From: Bacillus sp. P14.5
GTDB lineage: Bacteria; Bacillota; Bacilli; Bacillales; Bacillaceae_B
Assembly (NCBI RefSeq): GCF_003316765.1
Contig: NZ_NIJF01000063.1
Span: 555-64,554, forward strand
Reading direction: 5' to 3'
DNA length: 64,000 nucleotides
Shown here: positions 28,193-37,750 of the stretch, piece after piece
Layout of the letters: every line of letters begins with the position of its first letter
Position numbering within the stretch: position 1 is the first letter of the stretch
Made by a program: the position numbers and the translations under genes
The notes under the pieces: model-generated
Told to the model about the DNA's origin: nothing
Database searches by the model: none
The model's input: only the letters and a program-made list of their open reading frames with translations

Positions 28193-29569
28193 ATGACTAA
28201 TAGATACGCCGTTATTTTAGCAGCAGGACAGGGAACCAGAATGAAATCCAAGCTATATAAAGTATTGCACCCGGTTTGTGACAAACCGATGGTAGAACAT
28301 GTCGTTGATCAAATTTCGACTCTTGATATAAATAAAACTGTTACAATCGTCGGCCATGGAGCTGAACTTGTTCAGACCCACCTCGAGGGGAAAAGTCAAT
28401 TTGCTCTCCAGGAGGAACAACTCGGGACTGCTCACGCTGTCATGCAGGCGGAGGAAGTGCTGAGCGGACTTGAAGGCACTACCCTGGTTGTCTGCGGAGA
28501 TACACCGCTTATTAAAGGGGAAACTATGGAAGCGCTTTTAAAGCACCATGGTGAATTGCAGGCAAAAGCAACCATCCTTACCGGAAAACCTGAAGATGCG
28601 GCTGGCTATGGCAGGATCATCCGCAATGAAGAAGGCCTCGTGGAAAAGATCGTGGAGCACAAAGATGCTTCAAAAGAAGAACGCCTGGTGAAGGAAATCA
28701 ACACAGGTACTTACTGCTTCGATAACAAAGCCCTTTTTGAAGCATTGAAAAAAGTTTCTAATGACAATAGCCAGGGCGAATACTACTTGCCGGATGTCAT
28801 TGAAATTCTTAAAGCCGAAGGTGAGGTCGTCAGTGCTTATCAAACAGACGACTTTGAAGAGACACTCGGTGTTAATGATCGTGTGGCATTGTCCCAAGCG
28901 GAGCAAATCATGAAGAAGCGCATCAACGAAAAACATATGCGAAACGGCGTTACCTTCATTGATGCGAATACGACGTATATCGGAGCGGACGTGCAAATCG
29001 GCCGTGATACAGTACTTCAGCCGGGCACAGTAATCCAAGGCAATACAGTGATTGGTGAAGATAATGTCATTGGGCCGCATACGGAAATTAAAGACTGCAC
29101 AATCGGAAACAATACAGTGATCAAGCAATCTGTAGCGCATGACAGCGAGATTGGCTCAGATGTTAATATCGGACCATACGCTCATATCCGTCCACAATCA
29201 CAGGTCATGGATGAAGTTAAAATCGGTAACTTTGTCGAATTGAAAAAAGTGACCTTCGGAAAAGGCAGTAAAGCCTCCCACCTGAGCTATATAGGAGATG
29301 CTGAAGTAGGAGAGGACGTCAATATCGGCTGTGGATCCATCACGGTCAACTACGATGGAAAGAATAAACATCTGACCAAGATTGAAGACGGCGTTTTTGT
29401 CGGCTGTAATTCAAACCTCGTGGCTCCTGTGAATATTGGAAAAGGCGCTTACGTGGCAGCCGGCTCCACGATTACCCAAGATGTGCCGGGAGAATCCCTT
29501 TCAATTGCCAGAGCCCGTCAAGTGAATAAAGAGAACTACGTCAATAAATTAAATCTTAACAACAACTAA
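28193..29569 (+). CDS. glmU: Bifunctional UDP-N-acetylglucosamine pyrophosphorylase / GlcN-1-P acetyltransferase
   Basis: 458-residue enzyme making UDP-GlcNAc for peptidoglycan and teichoic acids (gcaD in B. subtilis, 456 aa). The N-terminal uridylyltransferase has [11 protein letters not shown] (residues 9-19) and CGDTPL. The C-terminal left-handed beta-helix of hexapeptide repeats (about 255-440) has the catalytic [19 protein letters not shown] region. ATG 28193 follows GGAGGG. prs lies 14 bp downstream. Confidence 0.96.
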   Translation: MTNRYAVILAAGQGTRMKSKLYKVLHPVCDKPMVEHVVDQISTLDINKTVTIVGHGAELVQTHLEGKSQFALQEEQLGTAHAVMQAEEVLSGLEGTTLVVCGDTPLIKGETMEALLKHHGELQAKATILTGKPEDAAGYGRIIRNEEGLVEKIVEHKDASKEERLVKEINTGTYCFDNKALFEALKKVSNDNSQGEYYLPDVIEILKAEGEVVSAYQTDDFEETLGVNDRVALSQAEQIMKKRINEKHMRNGVTFIDANTTYIGADVQIGRDTVLQPGTVIQGNTVIGEDNVIGPHTEIKDCTIGNNTVIKQSVAHDSEIGSDVNIGPYAHIRPQSQVMDEVKIGNFVELKKVTFGKGSKASHLSYIGDAEVGEDVNIGCGSITVNYDGKNKHLTKIEDGVFVGCNSNLVAPVNIGKGAYVAAGSTITQDVPGESLSIARARQVNKENYVNKLNLNNN

Positions 29570-29583
29570 TTTTGGAGGTTGCC

Positions 29584-30543
29584 ATGCCTAACAGTTACTC
29601 TAATTCTAAACTGAAAATCTTTTCTTTGAATTCAAACCCTGCGCTTGCTGAGGAAATCGCGAAAGAAGTAGGGATACCGCTTGGTCAATGTACAGTAAAA
29701 CAATTCAGTGACGGAGAAATCCAGATCAACATTGAAGAAAGTATCCGCGGCTGTGATGTATTCGTCATCCAATCCACCAGCGCCCCTGTTAACGAAAATC
29801 TGATGGAACTGCTCATCATGGTAGATGCCCTTAAGAGAGCTTCTGCCAAAACAATCAACATCGTCATGCCTTACTATGGTTATGCGAGACAGGATCGTAA
29901 AGCACGTGCGCGTGAACCAATTACAGCGAAACTTGTAGCGAATCTTCTCGAAACTGCTGGTGCTACACGCGTTATCACGCTTGATCTTCATGCGCCGCAA
30001 ATTCAAGGGTTCTTTGATATCCTGATCGACCATCTGATGGGAGTTCCGATCCTGGGAGATTATTTCTTGGAAAAAGGATTCAAATCAGAAGACGTCGTCA
30101 TTGTATCCCCTGACCATGGCGGGGTGACGAGGGCCCGCAAACTGGCGGAAAGATTGAAAGCACCGATCGCCATCATCGATAAGCGCCGTCCTAAACCGAA
30201 CGTTTCAGAAGTCATGAACATCGTCGGTAACATTGATGGAAAAATTGCGATCTTGATTGATGATATCATCGATACAGCAGGCACCATTACGCTTGGAGCC
30301 AACGCCCTTGTGGAAAATGGAGCAAGAGAAGTTTACGCTTGCTGTACACACCCTGTACTTTCAGGGCCTGCCATCGAACGAATTCAAAATTCAAAAATCA
30401 AAGAATTGGTTGTAACAAACTCCATTCCTTTAGCTGAAGAGAAAATGATTGATAAAATTGAACAGCTTTCTGTTGCCCCTCTTATCGGTGAAGCCATCAT
30501 CCGTGTTTATGAGCAGCAATCAGTGAGTACATTGTTTGATTGA
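29584..30543 (+). CDS. prs: Ribose-phosphate pyrophosphokinase
   Basis: 319-residue enzyme making PRPP from ribose-5-phosphate and ATP for purine, pyrimidine, His and Trp synthesis. Motifs: the flexible loop [20 protein letters not shown] (the Lys/Arg catalytic pair), [12 protein letters not shown], and the PRPP loop [14 protein letters not shown] 29584 follows TTTGGAGGTTGCC; the upstream in-frame start at 29572 is rejected because it overlaps the RBS. Cotranscribed with glmU. Confidence 0.96.
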   Translation: MPNSYSNSKLKIFSLNSNPALAEEIAKEVGIPLGQCTVKQFSDGEIQINIEESIRGCDVFVIQSTSAPVNENLMELLIMVDALKRASAKTINIVMPYYGYARQDRKARAREPITAKLVANLLETAGATRVITLDLHAPQIQGFFDILIDHLMGVPILGDYFLEKGFKSEDVVIVSPDHGGVTRARKLAERLKAPIAIIDKRRPKPNVSEVMNIVGNIDGKIAILIDDIIDTAGTITLGANALVENGAREVYACCTHPVLSGPAIERIQNSKIKELVVTNSIPLAEEKMIDKIEQLSVAPLIGEAIIRVYEQQSVSTLFD

Positions 30544-30595
30544 TCACTAATTAATAAGGTAAGTGCGGTAAACGCCTGGTATTGAACCGCAATCA

Positions 30596-30637
30596 AAAAG
30601 CAGTGTGATTCGTTTATACGAATGCGCACTGCTTTTT
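30596..30637 (+). terminator. Terminator of glmU-prs
   Basis: AAAAAGCAGTG pairs with CACTGCTTTTT, extended inward by ATTCGT/ACGAAT, followed by a T run. Confidence 0.85.
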
Positions 30638-30845
30638 CTTTTGCTCTGCTTTTTTTAGGGGAAAGGTGTGCTTGAGAGGGGTTTTGAGAGACACCAGGGT
30701 CCAATTTCTCAGCGTCAGGTGTCCTTCAGAAAGAGCCCGAGAGTTACCAGCTTCCTATGTACCAAACGCACTTACTCTGCCTCAAATCATTCAACACCAT
30801 AAGAGCAAAAAAGCCCAAGAAATAAAGGTAAATTAAGAAGAACCT

Positions 30846-30871
30846 GTTTAATATTCCCTGCTTTAGGGTAT
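30846..30871 (+). promoter_or_regulatory. SigB promoter of ctc
   Basis: GTTTAA (30846-30851), 14 bp, GGGTAT (30866-30871): a perfect SigB consensus. ctc is the classical SigB reporter gene in B. subtilis. Confidence 0.9.
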
Positions 30872-30918
30872 TTTCTATAGAGAGACTAATATAGATAACT
30901 GAGGAAGGGGTTTTATTC

Positions 30919-31569
30919 ATGGCTGTAGAATTGAAAGCTAGTGGCCGCACAGGCGACAAAAGATCTGATTTAACCAAACTTCGACATCAAGGGAGTATTC
31001 CTGCAGTAGTGTACGGATATAAAGTCGACAATACACCGATTTCCATCGATTCGATCGCGTTTATTAAAACAATGAGAGAGGCCGGACGAAATGGTATCAT
31101 CTCTCTGGATATCGATGGGAAGAAACAAAATGTAGTCCTGAGTGACTATCAGCAGGATCATATTAAGGATGCCGTCATCCATGCCGATTTCCTTGCTGTC
31201 AATATGTCCACTGAAATGGATGCTGATGTACGTGTGGAACTTGTAGGTGAATCTGCGGGCGTCAAAGATGGCGGTGTTTTACAGCAGCCGCTGCATGATG
31301 TTTCCGTAACGGCGAAACCATCAGATATCCCTGACAGCGTTGAAGTTGATATTTCTGAATTGCAAGTTGGGGACAGCATTACAGTGGGAGATATTAAAGG
31401 CAACTTTTCTTTCACAATCAATACAGAAGATGATATGACAATTGCCTCTGTCCTTGCACCTCGCCAGGAGGAAGAAATCAGCTCTGGTGAAGAACAGGAA
31501 CCAGGCACTCCTGAAAATGAGGAAGGCCGGGAAACGGAAGCAAGCGGTGAGAGTGAAGGAAAAGAATGA
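30919..31569 (+). CDS. ctc: General stress protein Ctc / 50S ribosomal protein L25
   Basis: 216-residue ribosomal protein of the L25/TL5/Ctc family. The N-terminal 5S rRNA-binding domain (residues 1-92, ..LRHQGSIPAVVYGYKVDNTPI) is followed by the TL5 beta-rich domain (95-185) and an acidic, disordered tail (EEEISSGEEQEPGTPENEEG). B. subtilis Ctc is 204 aa; the longer tail explains the difference. The strong SigB promoter predicts induction by stress. RBS GAGGAAGGGG. Confidence 0.93.
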   Translation: MAVELKASGRTGDKRSDLTKLRHQGSIPAVVYGYKVDNTPISIDSIAFIKTMREAGRNGIISLDIDGKKQNVVLSDYQQDHIKDAVIHADFLAVNMSTEMDADVRVELVGESAGVKDGGVLQQPLHDVSVTAKPSDIPDSVEVDISELQVGDSITVGDIKGNFSFTINTEDDMTIASVLAPRQEEEISSGEEQEPGTPENEEGRETEASGESEGKE

Positions 31570-31584
31570 TAAAATAAATATTTC

Positions 31585-31616
31585 AGGCGCAGCCTTTTGC
31601 GGGTTGCGTCTTTTAT
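31585..31616 (+). terminator. Terminator of ctc
   Basis: GGCGCAGCC pairs with GGGTTGCGTC (one G-U), then TTTTA. Confidence 0.65.
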
Positions 31617-31662
31617 AGTTTATGCTTATGGTATTGATAGTGCATGAAAATGAGGTGAAACT

Positions 31663-32220
31663 ATGAAATTAATCGTTGGGCTGGGCAATCCTGGATCGCA
31701 ATATGACCGTACCAGGCATAATATAGGCTTTGAAATTATAGATGAACTGGCGAAGAGGTTCGGCAGTCCCTTAAATCAATCGAAATTCAAAGGGATCTAC
31801 ACGAGTATCCATCATAATGGAGAAAAGGTCATATTACTTAAACCTCTTACATATATGAACTTATCGGGAGAAAGCGTAGTACCGCTGATGGATTACTTCG
31901 ATATTAATGAAGAAGACCTGTTGGTGATTTATGACGATTTAGACTTACCCGTGGGGAAAATCAGGCTTCGCCAAAAAGGAAGTCCTGGGGGCCATAATGG
32001 TATGAAGTCCATAATCGCTCATTTGGGAACACAGCAATTCAACAGAATAAGAGTAGGCATTGACCGGCCGCCGAGCGGAATGAAGGTGCCTGATTATGTT
32101 TTGGGGAAGTTTGCCCCTGAGGAGTGGGAAACCATGCAGGATGTCATTGCTTCGAGCACAGCTGCTTGTGAAGAGTGGCTCGGAAAGCCTTTCCTTGAGG
32201 TCATGAATAAGTTTAACTGA
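31663..32220 (+). CDS. pth: Peptidyl-tRNA hydrolase (SpoVC)
   Basis: 185-residue hydrolase recycling peptidyl-tRNAs released from stalled ribosomes (spoVC in B. subtilis, 188 aa). [20 protein letters not shown] carries the catalytic His19; [42 protein letters not shown] and [11 protein letters not shown] complete the active site. ATG 31663 follows ATGAGGTGAAA. Confidence 0.96.
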   Translation: MKLIVGLGNPGSQYDRTRHNIGFEIIDELAKRFGSPLNQSKFKGIYTSIHHNGEKVILLKPLTYMNLSGESVVPLMDYFDINEEDLLVIYDDLDLPVGKIRLRQKGSPGGHNGMKSIIAHLGTQQFNRIRVGIDRPPSGMKVPDYVLGKFAPEEWETMQDVIASSTAACEEWLGKPFLEVMNKFN

Positions 32221-32230
32221 TTATAGAACT

Positions 32231-32259
32231 GTATAACTCCTTCCGAACACGTTCATAAT
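32231..32259 (+). promoter_or_regulatory. SigF-like promoter of fin
   Basis: GTATA (32231-32235), 15 bp, GTTCATAAT (32251-32259), close to the SigF -10 GGnnAnAnT (one mismatch). fin is SigF-dependent in B. subtilis. Confidence 0.55.
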
Positions 32260-32290
32260 AATGACAGCAGAGTTTTGGAGGAGGAAGATT

Positions 32291-32521
32291 ATGGCGATAC
32301 ATTATCATTGCCGCCATTGCGGTTATAAAGTCGGGAGCTTGGATCAGGTCTCCTTACATTCAGAGCAGGTCGGTCTGCATAAACTTACTGATGAGGACCG
32401 CTTGGATATGGTATCATATGAACAAAATGGAGATATCCATATCAAGACAATTTGCGAAGACTGTCAGGAATCACTCAATCGCAACCCGGATTACCATCAA
32501 TCAGATTACCTTATTCATTAA
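32291..32521 (+). CDS. fin: Anti-sigma-F factor Fin
   Basis: 76-residue zinc-binding protein (B. subtilis YabK, 76 aa) that inhibits SigF and helps the forespore switch to SigG. Zinc-ligand pairs CRHC (residues 7-10) and CEDC (near 58-61) match, as does RNPDYHQ near the C-terminus. ATG 32291 follows GGAGGAGGAAG. Confidence 0.95.
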   Translation: MAIHYHCRHCGYKVGSLDQVSLHSEQVGLHKLTDEDRLDMVSYEQNGDIHIKTICEDCQESLNRNPDYHQSDYLIH

Positions 32522-32746
32522 GGGGGCTTTGGTCTATGCCAAAGCATTTTTCTGTTGAGATGGACAGGTTTATAATTAAAAGGAACGGTTTCCAACGTTG
32601 CTTTTTATAAGCTGATTGTTTTTTGATAGACTATCAGCTGAAACACACTAATTTTCACAAGATCACTGCGATGATGCGGGATTATTTAGATGCTTGGGAA
32701 ATCACATCAACTTTACTGGAAAACTTCATAGGTATGATAGCCGAGT

Positions 32747-32854
32747 CTAGCCCCTCGGGGTCAAATAACCCAAAGAGAATAAAAGGAAAGACCGCCTTTT
32801 TTTCTCTTTGGAACATTTGCCTGTCGGGGCTGGTCAAGGCGCTTACGCTTTTGT
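32747..32854. repeat. Family C palindromic repeat, copy 1
   Basis: It runs from TAGCCCCTCGGGGTCAAAT to CGCTTACGCTTTTGTTC. Inner arms CCAAAGAGA/TCTCTTTGG and outer arms AGCCCC/GGGGCT are complementary, so the RNA or single strand would form a long hairpin. It matches the second copy at 107 of about 108 positions. The first 220 bp of the fin-mfd gap (32522-32740) show nothing else. Confidence 0.75.
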
Positions 32855-32872
32855 TCCGTCCAGCTGCAGCGC

Positions 32873-32982
32873 CTAGCCCCTCGGGGTCAAATAACCCAAA
32901 GAGAATAAAAGGAAAGACCGCCTTTTTTTCTCTTTGGAACATTTGCCTGTCGGGGCTGATCAAGGCGCTTACGCTTTTGTTC
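32873..32982. repeat. Family C palindromic repeat, copy 2
   Basis: Direct repeat of the preceding element at a period of 126 bp, ending 37 bp before the mfd start. The only difference I see is GGTC versus GATC in the right arm, indicating a recent duplication or gene conversion. Confidence 0.75.
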
Positions 32983-33019
32983 ATAAATAGAAAAGTAAAT
33001 AGAGAGGAGGACTGCTCCC

Positions 33020-36000
33020 TTGAAAAGTATCTTAAACTTCATTGGACAAAATGAAGAATTGCAGGCTCTTGCCGCTGGTGTGGAAGAAGGACTGGAAGAA
33101 CAGCTTGTTGCGGGATTATCGGGTTCTTCAAGAAGTGTGTTCATCGCATCGATGTTTCGAAAGACAGGGAAGCCGGCAATTGTTCTTACCCATAATCTGC
33201 TGCAGGCTCAAAAAATATATGATGATCTTCTTCAGTTCTTATCGGATGAAGAAGTGTTTCTATATCCAGCCAATGAACTGATTGCAGCTGAACTCAGCGT
33301 AGCCAGTCCTGAGCTGAAATCACAGAGAATTGAAGTGCTGAATAAGCTGGCGCTCGGTAAAAGTGGAGTGTTTGTCGTACCGGCAGCGGGATTAAGAAAG
33401 ATCCTTCCGCCAAAAACATTATGGAAATCGCTGCAGCTGTCCTTTGAGCTGGGAGAAGATGTCGACTTGGACAAACTTCTGGATCAATTATTGTTAATGG
33501 GATACCAGCGGAACGATATGGTGGGAACACCTGGCGAATTCAGTTTGCGCGGCGGAATCTTGGATATTTTCCCCCACACATTGGAGACACCCGTCCGTAT
33601 CGAGTTGTTTGATACAGAAATAGATTCAATTCGATCCTTTTCACTCGAAGATCAAAGGTCAATTAAGAGGCTGAAGGAGGTACACATTGGGCCTGCTTCA
33701 GAAACCATTATGAAGGGTGAACACTTGGAAAATATCATCGAGCGCCTGGAGGCAGGCCTTTCCAAGAGCTTGAAAAAAATTAAAAGTGACCAGGTGAAAG
33801 AGCGGCTCACCCAAAATACCGGATATGAATTGGAACAGCTGAGAAACGGCCAAAAACCTCAAGCGATTTATAAATATCTATCGTATGCCTATGATGAAGC
33901 TGCTAGCTTGCTAGATTACCTTCCCGAAGGCGGGATGTTCTTTCTGGATGAATTGGGAAGAGTTCAGGAAATGGGAGAGTCATTAGAGAAAGAAGAAGCA
34001 GACTGGTATACATCTCTTTTACAAAATGGGGAAATCGTCCATGATGTCCCGGTCTCTCATAACCTTTCAAAGCTGCTGGTTCAATCCAGTCTGCCGAAGG
34101 TCTATTTCTCATTGTTCCTGAGGCATATTCCAAATACCAGTCCGCAGAACATATTTAATCTTTCAAGCAAGCCGATGCAGAGTTTCCATGGCCAGATGCA
34201 TGTTTTAAAAGCGGAATTGGATCGATGGAAGAAAGGGAATTTCACTATCATCCTATTAGGTCCTGATGAAGAGCGGAAGAAGAAGCTTCAAAGGGTATTG
34301 AATGACTATGATATTGAAGTCGCAGTAACATCGGATAATGAGAAGCTTTTGATCGGGCAGTCTCAGATCATGAGCGGACATCTTACTAACGGTTTTGAAC
34401 TTCCGATGATGAAAATAGCCGTTCTAACCGAAGAAGAGCTCTTTAACAAGAAGACAAAGAAAGCTCCCCGCAAACAAAAGCTTTCCAATGCCGAGAGAAT
34501 CAAGAGCTATTCCGAGTTAAAAATCGGAGACCATGTTGTCCATGTCAATCACGGGATCGGTAAATACCTTGGGATTGAAACTCTTGAAATCAATGGGGTT
34601 CATAAGGATTATCTGCATATTAAGTACCAGGGTACTGACAAGCTGTATGTCCCGGTAGAACAGTTCGACCTTGTTCAAAAATATGTGGCATCGGAAAGCA
34701 AGGAGCCTAAGCTTTATAAACTTGGCGGTTCTGAATGGAAGAAGGTCAAGAATAAAGTTCAATCTTCTGTACAGGATATCGCCGATGATCTCATCAAGCT
34801 GTATGCAGAAAGGGAAGCTTCCAAAGGATATGCTTTCTCTCCTGATGGAGATATGCAAAGGGAATTTGAAACCTCTTTCCCTTATCAGGAAACAGAGGAT
34901 CAGATCCGTTCGATTCACGAAATCAAGATGGATATGGAAAGAGAAAGGCCGATGGACCGCCTGCTTTGCGGAGATGTGGGCTACGGTAAAACAGAAGTGG
35001 CCATCAGGGCCGCATTTAAAGCTGTGGTGGATGGAAAGCAGGTTGCCTTGCTTGTGCCGACAACTATCCTTGCACAGCAGCATTTTGAAACAATGAAAGA
35101 AAGATTTCAGGATTTTGGACTTGAAGTCGGTCTTCTGAGCCGATTCCGCACGAAGAAACAGCAAACCGAAACGATCAAAGGTATTAAAGCGGGGACAGTG
35201 GACGTGGTAATTGGAACGCACCGGATCCTATCAAAAGATATTGAGTACCGTGACCTCGGCCTGCTGATCATTGATGAAGAACAAAGGTTCGGAGTCACCC
35301 ATAAAGAAAAGATCAAGCAGCTAAAGACCAATGTCGATGTTCTTACATTGACTGCAACGCCAATACCAAGAACCCTTCACATGTCCATGCTCGGGGTAAG
35401 GGATTTATCTGTCATCGAAACTCCGCCGGAAAACCGGTTCCCGGTCCAGACGTATGTCATGGAATATAACGGGGTCCTGATAAAGGAAGCGATAGAGAGG
35501 GAGCTTGCGAGGGACGGACAGGTGTACTTCCTTTATAACCGTGTGGAAGACATCGAACGGAAGGCAGAAGAAATTTCCATGCTTGTCCCGGATGCCAGGG
35601 TAGCTTTCGCTCATGGGAAAATGAATGAAAATGAATTGGAATCCATCATCCTTAGCTTCCTCGATGGTGAGTATGACGTTCTGGTTACGACGACCATTAT
35701 AGAAACGGGTGTCGATATTCCCAATGTCAATACATTAATCGTCTACGATGCAGACCGGATGGGACTCTCACAGCTGTATCAATTAAGAGGAAGGGTCGGC
35801 CGTTCCAACAGGGTCGCTTACTCTTATTTTACGTATCGAAAAGATAAAGTCCTGACTGAGGTTGCGGAGAAAAGACTTCAGTCCATCAAAGAATTCACTG
35901 AGCTTGGCTCCGGCTTCAAAATTGCAATGCGTGACTTGACCATCCGGGGAGCAGGCAATATTCTTGGTGCCCAGCAGCACGGGTTCATTGATTCTGTAGG

Positions 36001-36553
36001 CTTTGATCTCTATTCGCAGATGCTGAAAGAAGCTATTGAAGAAAGAAAAGAAGATCTTCCGAAAGAAAAGGTATATTCTTTTGAAGTGGATATAGAAGTG
36101 GATGCTTATATCCCGGACACTTACATTCAGGACGGTCATCAAAAGATTGAAATGTATAAACGCTTCCGTTCTGTCTCTACACTTAAAGAGACAGCAGAAC
36201 TGCAGGATGAAATGCTTGACCGCTTCGGGGAATATCCTGAAGAGACAGCCTATCTTTTCCAAATAGCCGAGATGAAGGTCTATGCGCGTCAGGCAAAGCT
36301 GGAAAGCATCAAGCAGAACAAAAAGGAAGTCTCAATCTATATGTCGCCTGAAGGGACTCAGGAAATCGACGGCAGCAAGGTGTTTGATATCTGTAATAAG
36401 CATGGCCGCGCAGTCGGGCTTGGAATGGAAGAGCAGAAACTGAAAATCACCATCAATACCAATAGAATGAAAACTTCACAATGGTTCAATATTGCCTATG
36501 ACATTGTGAAAAACATCCAGCTCGCAAGGAAGGATGCAGAAGTTCATTCGTAA
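33020..36553 (+). CDS. mfd: Transcription-repair coupling factor Mfd
   Basis: 1177-residue translocase that removes stalled RNA polymerase and recruits UvrA. UvrB-like N-terminal modules (1-460) precede a CarD-like RNA polymerase interaction domain (near 490-560, IGDHVVHVNHGIGKYLGIETLE). Next comes a RecG-like SF2 motor with Walker A GDVGYGKT (651-658) and DEEQ (752-755), then the TRG motif and a C-terminal regulatory domain. Length equals B. subtilis Mfd. Start TTG 33020 with GAGGAGG upstream. Confidence 0.96.
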   Translation: MKSILNFIGQNEELQALAAGVEEGLEEQLVAGLSGSSRSVFIASMFRKTGKPAIVLTHNLLQAQKIYDDLLQFLSDEEVFLYPANELIAAELSVASPELKSQRIEVLNKLALGKSGVFVVPAAGLRKILPPKTLWKSLQLSFELGEDVDLDKLLDQLLLMGYQRNDMVGTPGEFSLRGGILDIFPHTLETPVRIELFDTEIDSIRSFSLEDQRSIKRLKEVHIGPASETIMKGEHLENIIERLEAGLSKSLKKIKSDQVKERLTQNTGYELEQLRNGQKPQAIYKYLSYAYDEAASLLDYLPEGGMFFLDELGRVQEMGESLEKEEADWYTSLLQNGEIVHDVPVSHNLSKLLVQSSLPKVYFSLFLRHIPNTSPQNIFNLSSKPMQSFHGQMHVLKAELDRWKKGNFTIILLGPDEERKKKLQRVLNDYDIEVAVTSDNEKLLIGQSQIMSGHLTNGFELPMMKIAVLTEEELFNKKTKKAPRKQKLSNAERIKSYSELKIGDHVVHVNHGIGKYLGIETLEINGVHKDYLHIKYQGTDKLYVPVEQFDLVQKYVASESKEPKLYKLGGSEWKKVKNKVQSSVQDIADDLIKLYAEREASKGYAFSPDGDMQREFETSFPYQETEDQIRSIHEIKMDMERERPMDRLLCGDVGYGKTEVAIRAAFKAVVDGKQVALLVPTTILAQQHFETMKERFQDFGLEVGLLSRFRTKKQQTETIKGIKAGTVDVVIGTHRILSKDIEYRDLGLLIIDEEQRFGVTHKEKIKQLKTNVDVLTLTATPIPRTLHMSMLGVRDLSVIETPPENRFPVQTYVMEYNGVLIKEAIERELARDGQVYFLYNRVEDIERKAEEISMLVPDARVAFAHGKMNENELESIILSFLDGEYDVLVTTTIIETGVDIPNVNTLIVYDADRMGLSQLYQLRGRVGRSNRVAYSYFTYRKDKVLTEVAEKRLQSIKEFTELGSGFKIAMRDLTIRGAGNILGAQQHGFIDSVGFDLYSQMLKEAIEERKEDLPKEKVYSFEVDIEVDAYIPDTYIQDGHQKIEMYKRFRSVSTLKETAELQDEMLDRFGEYPEETAYLFQIAEMKVYARQAKLESIKQNKKEVSIYMSPEGTQEIDGSKVFDICNKHGRAVGLGMEEQKLKITINTNRMKTSQWFNIAYDIVKNIQLARKDAEVHS

Positions 36554-36560
36554 GAAAGGC

Positions 36561-36596
36561 AAAACCCACCCATATCATGACGGGTGGGCTTTTGTG
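36561..36596 (+). terminator. Terminator of mfd
   Basis: CCCACCC (36565-36571) pairs with GGGTGGG (36582-36588), flanked by AAAA and CTTTT. Confidence 0.85.
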
Positions 36597-36704
36597 CTTT
36601 ATAGCACGAAAGGGACTGTCCCTATTAATAAATAATGGAAGTAAAGTGTAAAAATGAATCCCTTTCCAGTATACATTCGTATATAGACCAAGGGGGTGTT
36701 CAAG

Positions 36705-36875
36705 GTGAAATGCAGAAGTTGTAATGGAGAGTCATTTGTACAGGCTTCCGATTATATCAATCTCCGGCCGCTGAACAAGAGAATGACGCTTGGCTCTGAG
36801 AAGGTGTACACCATTTGCGCGAAGTGTGGAGAAGTTGCTTCCATAAAAGTTCAAAATCCAGAGAAACTCAAATGA
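36705..36875 (+). CDS. Small zinc-ribbon protein, 56 aa
   Basis: GTG start with AAGGGGGTG upstream. The product has two CxxC pairs (CRSC at residues 3-6, CAKC at 38-41) separated by about 31 residues, ending KVQNPEKLK: a minimal zinc ribbon. Function is unknown. A TATAC/GTATA inverted repeat (36670-36683) lies just upstream and a terminator-like hairpin just downstream, giving a compact independent unit between mfd and spoVT. B. subtilis has no gene I recognise at this place. Confidence 0.65.
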   Translation: MKCRSCNGESFVQASDYINLRPLNKRMTLGSEKVYTICAKCGEVASIKVQNPEKLK

Positions 36876-36896
36876 CCTCCAATAAGAGCAGACCTA

Positions 36897-36931
36897 TGAA
36901 GCAGCTGAACAGGCAGCTTCTTTTTTGTTAG
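36897..36931 (+). terminator. Terminator-like hairpin after the zinc-ribbon gene
   Basis: GAAGC pairs with GCTTC (with further imperfect GC pairing inside), followed by six Ts. Confidence 0.55.
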
Positions 36932-36964
36932 AAAGAAAGTTGAAAATATGTTGATAAAAAATTA

Positions 36965-37090
36965 GGAAGCGTACTTGAATCCAGCCGCAAGGACCCAGCA
37001 GCTAGCGGAATTACCTGCCTCCTCCTCCTTGTGATAAGTCAACATCAAAGTGCGTTGTAATTCCTTTATCATATACAAGAGCCCTAATAT
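36965..37090 (-). repeat. Family D repeat fragment, reverse copy
   Basis: ctagcggaattacctgcctc, cttgtgataagtcaacatca and aattcctttatc are complementary to the tandem D units at 11196-11480. Confidence 0.5.
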
Positions 37091-37195
37091 CTGTCTGAAA
37101 ATCTGAAGGTTTTTAAAATGTAACTTTAAATAATAAAGTAAGTAAAGGCTGTCTCTTAACCCTGTTAAAGGAGGAAGGCTTTTATCTCCATGTTG

Positions 37196-37313
37196 ATTGG
37201 AGTGGAAGGTGAGCGACCTCCTGCGGGACTAGCGGGACAGGTGAGACCCCGCAGGCGAAGCCGAGGAGGCTCACCGCCCGCCCCGCGGAGTCGCACACCT
37301 GTAACGGAAATCA
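37196..37313 (+). repeat. Family B GC-rich palindromic repeat
   Basis: Uninterrupted copy: gacctcctgcgggactagcg, gacaggtgagaccccgcagg, cgaagccgaggaggctcacc and gcccgccccgcggagtcg. It is the reverse complement, with few changes, of the copy at 57158-57275. Its GC content is far above the surrounding gap. Confidence 0.75.
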
Positions 37314-37369
37314 AGACATTTGGAGCGAATGATTCTACCTTTTCACTTATTGTTGAACATTTTAAGTGT

Positions 37370-37440
37370 CCTAGAGGGAGAAAGACCTCCTTTTTCTTAG
37401 GGTATTCCTGTCGGGGCTAAGAGGCGCTTGCACTTTTTTT
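37370..37440 (+). repeat. Family C repeat, partial copy
   Basis: It holds only the right half of family C: agacctcctttttctta, then cctgtcggggctaagaggcg and cttgcacttttttt. Confidence 0.5.
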
Positions 37441-37648
37441 GCAACATTTTACAGAAGATGAATTTGTAGTGGAAACAGTGAAAACACAAAAGATTTCTTA
37501 TATCTTGAGAGAACTGTAACTTAAATGTAATAAGCATATTTTGTTTATTTTGAAGCAGTCAGGGTATTTAATTTAATGCAGCTGCCGTTTTGGTAAAATA
37601 AACCTAAACTAGAACAAAAACGTAATTACAGAAAAAATAGTGGTTTGT

Positions 37649-37677
37649 GTATAGAAGTTTCCTCTTGAAGGATACTA
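37649..37677 (+). promoter_or_regulatory. SigG-like promoter of spoVT
   Basis: GTATA (37649-37653), 17 bp, GATACTA (37671-37677), close to the forespore SigG consensus. spoVT is SigG-dependent in B. subtilis. Confidence 0.6.
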
Positions 37678-37750
37678 AAGTCAACTTTGGTAATGAATAC
37701 AAAAGTAGTTACCGAAAAAAATCATCTGATGGAAAGTGAGGCAACTATAG

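Noticed and set aside
32623-33054. 143-codon ORF before mfd
   Set aside because: Its internal protein repeat is produced by the two tandem family C palindromes; it also overlaps mfd.
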